A stretch of 55,520 nt of DNA, from positions 1-55,520 of the forward strand of contig CANOLV010000018.1 in NCBI GenBank assembly GCA_947567425.1. The letters are read 5' to 3'. Positions within the stretch are counted from its first letter, which is position 1, and each line of letters opens with the position of its first letter. This DNA comes from an uncultured Porphyromonadaceae bacterium (GTDB lineage Bacteria > Bacteroidota > Bacteroidia > Bacteroidales > Muribaculaceae). Position numbers and translations under genes: made by a program. The notes below the pieces were generated by a model. That model was not told where the DNA came from, searched no databases, and saw only the letters and a program-made list of their open reading frames with translations. This document shows, in pieces, positions 53,484 through 55,520 of this stretch.

Positions 53484-55235
53484 TTACTTTTTGTCGCTCG
53501 CAGGCATTGTAGCGCCTTCCGGAGACACTCGGCGGTTGAAGAAGAGCATACCCATCTGGTCACCACCGTCGGTAGAGATGTCCTTAACACCATAAAGATA
53601 TTCATAACCGCAACCGATAGCCAAGCGGAATCCCCATCCGGTATAACTGTCGGGAGTGATCAGTTCACCCGTCTTCTCATCAAGCTTAAGTCCGAGATAA
53701 AGTGCCGTTGCAGGATAGAAGTCTTCAAATGCGGAGTTGCAGAAATTATATGCAGTGCCCATCCACATATCGTTGCCATTGACATAATCGCCGTAGCCTT
53801 CGCCACCGTCTTTCCATTCCTTACCGTTCTCGTCGGTATATGGAGCCATGTTTTCGGGCAGACGGATCGACAGACCGCGATAGAACCATACGATACCGCG
53901 GCAGAGATCCTCCGGAGCATATTTCTGTCCGAGCGCGTCAAGGATAAGTTTGGTACCGTTGCAGAACAGCACGGGATCACCGTTGGCATCATTGATCGAA
54001 AGATTCGGCCATGCCTGGAAGAATTGATCTGAATCACCATGACGGATAGTGATGTCGGTCTCATAGTTGGCAAAAGCCTTCTGAATGTCGATACGCTGTG
54101 CACCGAGAGCAAGAGCTTTCTCACGTCCACCCCACTCGGCCTCAAACACCACGGGGTTAACTCCGAAGTTGATGGCGGCGATCTTGTCGTCAATCTTCAC
54201 GTAGGTCTTGGCAACCACAGTCTCGCCACGCTTAACGTTAACAAGGAATCCGGTGTCGCCGAAGTTTGTTCCCGGACGTGAAGCGAACTTGAACTTTCCG
54301 TCGGCGCTCAAAGAAGCCGCAAGGATAGCACGCTTTGCGGCATCGGCAGCATCGCCCACCTGCTTTCCGGCAGAAGCGATTTCGAAATAGTCGCCGTCCT
54401 TAAGGCCGGAGAATGCAGTGGCAAAGTCGTAACCGGCACCGAATTCAGCACCGTCGACAGTAAATGTATAAGCCTTTGTATCGGCATCCTGCGTAGCACC
54501 GGCAGCTGTCACGGTAATAGCGGGGTCGATCTCCTCGCTATTGAAAGAGAACTCGGAAGCGACGTCGATAGTGAAATAGTTGGATCCAATGACTGCACCC
54601 TTATAATTCATCTGGATTGATGCGGCATGCTTCGTGCCGGCCAGATCGCCGTTGATACAGATTACTGTCAAATTTACAAATCCGTCAACCAATTCGGCGT
54701 TAGACACCTTGAAGTCCTCCTCGCCCATGGCGCGTGATTTCAGTTCATGCGATTCGGCCACTGTAAAGACAGCTCCGTCGATGTCGTTAAGAGCGGGACG
54801 GGCAAGGAACTTAACCACAGCACCTTGAGTGTCGCTTATACGTACTTCACCGTCGAGATATTCCGGACTATATATTAATGAATTCACAGCAGATCCGAGA
54901 GGAAGCTTGTATTCAGTGTCGCCGACTTTAATTATAGCTTCAGTGTCGGTAAGCGTCACGCTGACATTGGCACCGCCACCAGTGCCCGGCTTAATAGTAA
55001 GCACCTGACCGTCGCTCAATGTAAGCACATAAGTCCCTTCATTTTCCTGAACGTTTGTTATGCTCGCTCCTACAGTAAGGGCTTTGTTGATCTGAGTCTG
55101 TAGATCAGCCAAAGCAGTTTCGAGCACTGAGATTCGGGTGTCATAGTTGTCATCATCATCGCAAGACGTAAACGCACCCGCTGAAACGGCAAGAACGGCT
55201 CCGCAAAGGAGCATGTTTTTGAATCTTTTATTCAT
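53484..55235 (-). CDS. Surface lipoprotein with PL29-N/DUF4988-like N-terminus
   Basis: The lipobox is AFTSC-DDDDNYD, a very strong surface-export signal. A short coiled coil follows (ISVLETALADLQTQINKAL), then a beta region NVQENEGTYVLTLSDGQVLTIKPG with a Gly-rich turn, as in the N-terminal region (DUF4988) of PL29-type and other Bacteroidetes surface proteins. The remaining about 400 residues hold repeated beta segments (EFSFNSEEIDPAITVTAAG) and a Trp/Tyr-rich C-terminus (GEGYGDYVNGNDMWMGTAYNFC), for which I recognise no catalytic motif. It is first in the susC unit, in the place of a typical sensor or SGBP, so it is probably a glycan-binding surface protein rather than a lyase. Confidence 0.75.
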   Translation of the reverse strand: MNKRFKNMLLCGAVLAVSAGAFTSCDDDDNYDTRISVLETALADLQTQINKALTVGASITNVQENEGTYVLTLSDGQVLTIKPGTGGGANVSVTLTDTEAIIKVGDTEYKLPLGSAVNSLIYSPEYLDGEVRISDTQGAVVKFLARPALNDIDGAVFTVAESHELKSRAMGEEDFKVSNAELVDGFVNLTVICINGDLAGTKHAASIQMNYKGAVIGSNYFTIDVASEFSFNSEEIDPAITVTAAGATQDADTKAYTFTVDGAEFGAGYDFATAFSGLKDGDYFEIASAGKQVGDAADAAKRAILAASLSADGKFKFASRPGTNFGDTGFLVNVKRGETVVAKTYVKIDDKIAAINFGVNPVVFEAEWGGREKALALGAQRIDIQKAFANYETDITIRHGDSDQFFQAWPNLSINDANGDPVLFCNGTKLILDALGQKYAPEDLCRGIVWFYRGLSIRLPENMAPYTDENGKEWKDGGEGYGDYVNGNDMWMGTAYNFCNSAFEDFYPATALYLGLKLDEKTGELITPDSYTGWGFRLAIGCGYEYLYGVKDISTDGGDQMGMLFFNRRVSPEGATMPASDKK

Positions 55236-55322
55236 GTGAATAATGTTTAGTTAGGGAGTGGTACAGATAGTGGTTAACTTCAACTGTCGTCCTCCATTGT
55301 TATTAAATAAGGTTATTTTCCG

Positions 55323-55330
55323 CAAAGTAA
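55323..55330 (-). promoter_or_regulatory. Weak candidate -7 box upstream of the SusCD unit
   Basis: TTACTTTG on the minus strand matches five of the six fixed positions of TAnnTTTG, 87 bp before ATG 55235. It is the best match in the 285-bp upstream stretch. Confidence 0.3.
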
Positions 55331-55476
55331 GCGTGTCCAGATTAAAAAAAACATTAAAAAGAGGTTATTTTTAGGCTCGGAAACGTGAAAAAATCGGGGT
55401 CCGGAGCAGTTTTAACAATTAAAGTTCCCGACCCCATTAAATTAATCTTAAATTTTCTGCTTTACGTATAATCGCA

Positions 55477-55520
55477 AAAACGAAACGTACAACTTTCTAA
55501 AACGAAACGTACAATTTTCA
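55477..55520. repeat. Two tandem 22-bp direct repeats at the window edge
   Basis: The 22-mer at 55477-55498 and that at 55499-55520 begin with the same AAAACGAAACGTACAA and differ at only two positions near the end. They may continue beyond the edge. Spacing of two helical turns suits a regulator bound to one DNA face; the position, 240-285 bp upstream of the first gene of the SusCD unit, is distant for a promoter-proximal operator. Confidence 0.55.

Noticed and set aside
55477-55520. Start of a CRISPR array
   Set aside because: The two repeat copies are directly adjacent with no spacer, and no cas gene is seen in the window.
1-55520. tRNA, rRNA or insertion sequences
   Set aside because: No cloverleaf-like block, rRNA signature, transposase or integrase motif was recognised on either strand by eye; a tRNAscan or covariance search was not possible here.

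Overview
The window is chromosomal DNA from a gut-type Bacteroidales bacterium. A member of the Muribaculaceae is my best guess, from overall gene content only. The evidence is a SusC/SusD pair, many Bacteroidetes-style lipoproteins (SCDDDD and GCSDDD after the lipobox), an Mfa/fimbrillin operon, a Y_Y_Y-type AraC regulator, and repeated TAnnTTTG -7 boxes, which are the Bacteroidetes housekeeping promoter element. I see no rRNA, tRNA, transposase, integrase or CRISPR array.

Left part (1-12.6 kb). A gene tail with a terminator is followed by a LacA/Maa-type acetyltransferase whose first 20 codons are cut off by an in-frame amber. Next is a divergent pair of an AraC regulator and an exported alpha/beta hydrolase with a cysteine nucleophile. 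From 3.5 to 12.06 kb runs a seven-gene fimbria operon: DUF3575 beta-barrel/OmpA-like protein, DUF5119 anchor, fimbrillin (broken by TGA), second DUF5119 anchor, two more fimbrillins, and a large probable tip protein with a FISUMP-like C-terminus. It ends in about 300 bp of non-coding DNA packed with short perfect hairpins with 3-nt loops.

Middle part (12.5-18.8 kb). One promoter drives an outer-membrane porin, an imelysin lipoprotein, a two-haem-motif DHOR lipoprotein and a fused CcsB-CcsA cytochrome c maturation protein, closed by a strong terminator. This looks like a self-contained periplasmic metal/redox module, probably for iron.

Right part (18.8-55.5 kb). This is a large plant-glycan utilization region made of several transcription units. 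Unit A (26.0 to 18.8 kb, minus) encodes a GH51 arabinofuranosidase, a type-B carboxylesterase, a secreted DUF3237 protein and a three-module esterase-esterase-GH43 protein. It diverges from a dwarf, degenerate hybrid two-component-type regulator. Unit B (32.7 to 28.3 kb, minus) encodes KduD, a DUF4861 lipoprotein, an orphan PTS galactitol-type EIIC and a KduI carrying a signal peptide: a uronate-processing cassette. Unit C (55.2 to 34.1 kb, minus) encodes a PL29-N/DUF4988-type lipoprotein, SusC, SusD, DUF3823, a GH71/99-like protein, two GH43 enzymes, a GH3, a sialate O-acetylesterase-like protein, a GH2 and a second GH71/99-like protein, with internal promoters and terminators that split it. 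An MGMT repair gene and a housekeeping M20 deacetylase (argE-like) sit between the units.

Working model: SusCD and the surface lipoproteins capture an arabinose-rich, esterified plant polysaccharide. Feruloylated pectic arabinan fits the arabinanase plus esterase plus GH51 set best, and arabinoxylan is the alternative. GH43, GH51, GH3, GH2 and the esterases break it down, and the Kdu cassette handles a uronate-derived 4-deoxy sugar. Substrate statements are inference from families.
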